A stretch of 64,000 nucleotides of DNA from Sarocladium kiliense (lineage: Eukaryota > Ascomycota > Sordariomycetes > Hypocreales > Sarocladiaceae). Shown here piece after piece: positions 63,581 through 64,000 of the stretch. The DNA is taken from assembly GCA_030734395.1 (NCBI GenBank), contig JAUZTG010000016.1:1736001-1800000 (forward strand), read 5' to 3'. Position 1 is the first letter of the stretch. Every line of letters starts with the position of its first letter. The position numbers and the translations under genes are program-made. The notes beneath the pieces are model-generated. The model ran no database searches, was not told where the DNA came from, and worked only from the letters and a program-made list of their open reading frames with translations.

Positions 63581-64000
63581 CTTAAGCCTTAATATTCGAC
63601 GGGCACAAAGCTTTGTATGAACAGCTGCCGGATCAGAGTTGTTGGTCGCACGTTCAAGGCCAGACTGCAAGATTCACGAAAGCGATGATAAAGATTCATG
63701 CCCCACAACAGACTGCCTGGAAGCTTCCGAGCGTCAGCCACAGATCATGTGTGGCGTTGCGCACGAGCAGCCATTGGCTGTGGCTTGACAATAACAACTG
63801 AGCTTCGGGCGTAGACTCACGGCGGATGCACTGGATTTTGCAGGCGCGTCAAGCTTCCGTCTGATTCAGGGTTACAGGATGTTTTGGCGCATGACCATGC
63901 GACGGTCGAAACAACGGCGTCCAGAGTCGAGACAAGTCGAGGCGCTCGAGGGAGCTGCCAGAGGTTGGTCACAGCCCAGATCCATGGTTCACTTGCATCA
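63581..64000. other. Upstream region of Rtr1 to window end
   Basis: About 420 bp with no supported gene. A feature extending beyond the window cannot be excluded. Confidence 0.5.

Noticed and set aside
1..64000. CRISPR arrays, prophage, intact transposons or attachment sites.
   Set aside because: No regularly spaced repeats, terminal inverted repeats with transposase, or phage genes were seen; the window is eukaryotic.

Overview
The window looks like nuclear DNA of a filamentous ascomycete (Pezizomycotina, most likely Sordariomycetes; inferred). Most introns are 45-120 nt with GTAAGT-like donors and CTAAC/CTGAC branch points, genes lie on both strands, and the gene content is typical of such fungi: Msb2 mucin, AA13 starch LPMO, Hos3-type deacetylase, Mrp51, and small secreted cysteine-rich proteins. 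All exon structures were read by eye from splice signals, reading frame and family conservation. No transcript data or searches were available.

Layout. 0-8.2 kb: signalling mucin Msb2, tRNA-Asp(GTC), and an intron-dense homocitrate synthase (lysine). 8.4-14 kb: an AA13 lytic starch monooxygenase with AmyR-like promoter motifs, a DUF3237 protein with a frame break at its signal peptide, and a small Kex2-type cysteine-rich peptide. 14.8-22.9 kb: an SDR, a class II aldolase/adducin protein, the acetolactate synthase regulatory subunit (Ilv6), a HAD hydrolase and a bZIP factor. 23-31 kb: a decayed PRISE-type reductase and a full-length ABCA transporter. 33-40 kb: three paralogous zinc-finger genes. 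40-45 kb: histidinol phosphatase and a Hos3-type histone deacetylase. 45.7-47.9 kb: a broken ankyrin gene and a U6 snRNA gene with an intron. 49-56 kb: a GPI-anchored protein with a duplicated 8-cysteine module, tRNA-guanine transglycosylase, a Zn2Cys6 factor and an aldo-keto reductase. 56-64 kb: argininosuccinate synthase in about 21 exons, mitoribosomal Mrp51, ribosomal eS17 and Rtr1/RPAP2.

How they relate. Four genes belong to amino-acid biosynthesis (Lys, Val/Ile/Leu, His, Arg). Three of them carry a perfect CPC1/Gcn4 site (TGASTCA) 135-220 bp upstream of the ATG, which suggests cross-pathway control. They are dispersed and do not form a cluster. No secondary-metabolite cluster, intact transposon or CRISPR array was seen.

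Best candidates for a second look: the U6 snRNA gene with an mRNA-type intron holding the Pol III B box just before ACAGAGA; micro-exons of 13 and 16 nt in argininosuccinate synthase; the secreted protein whose 8-Cys module and its intron were duplicated together; and the trio of zinc-finger paralogues. I found no clearly new multi-gene system.
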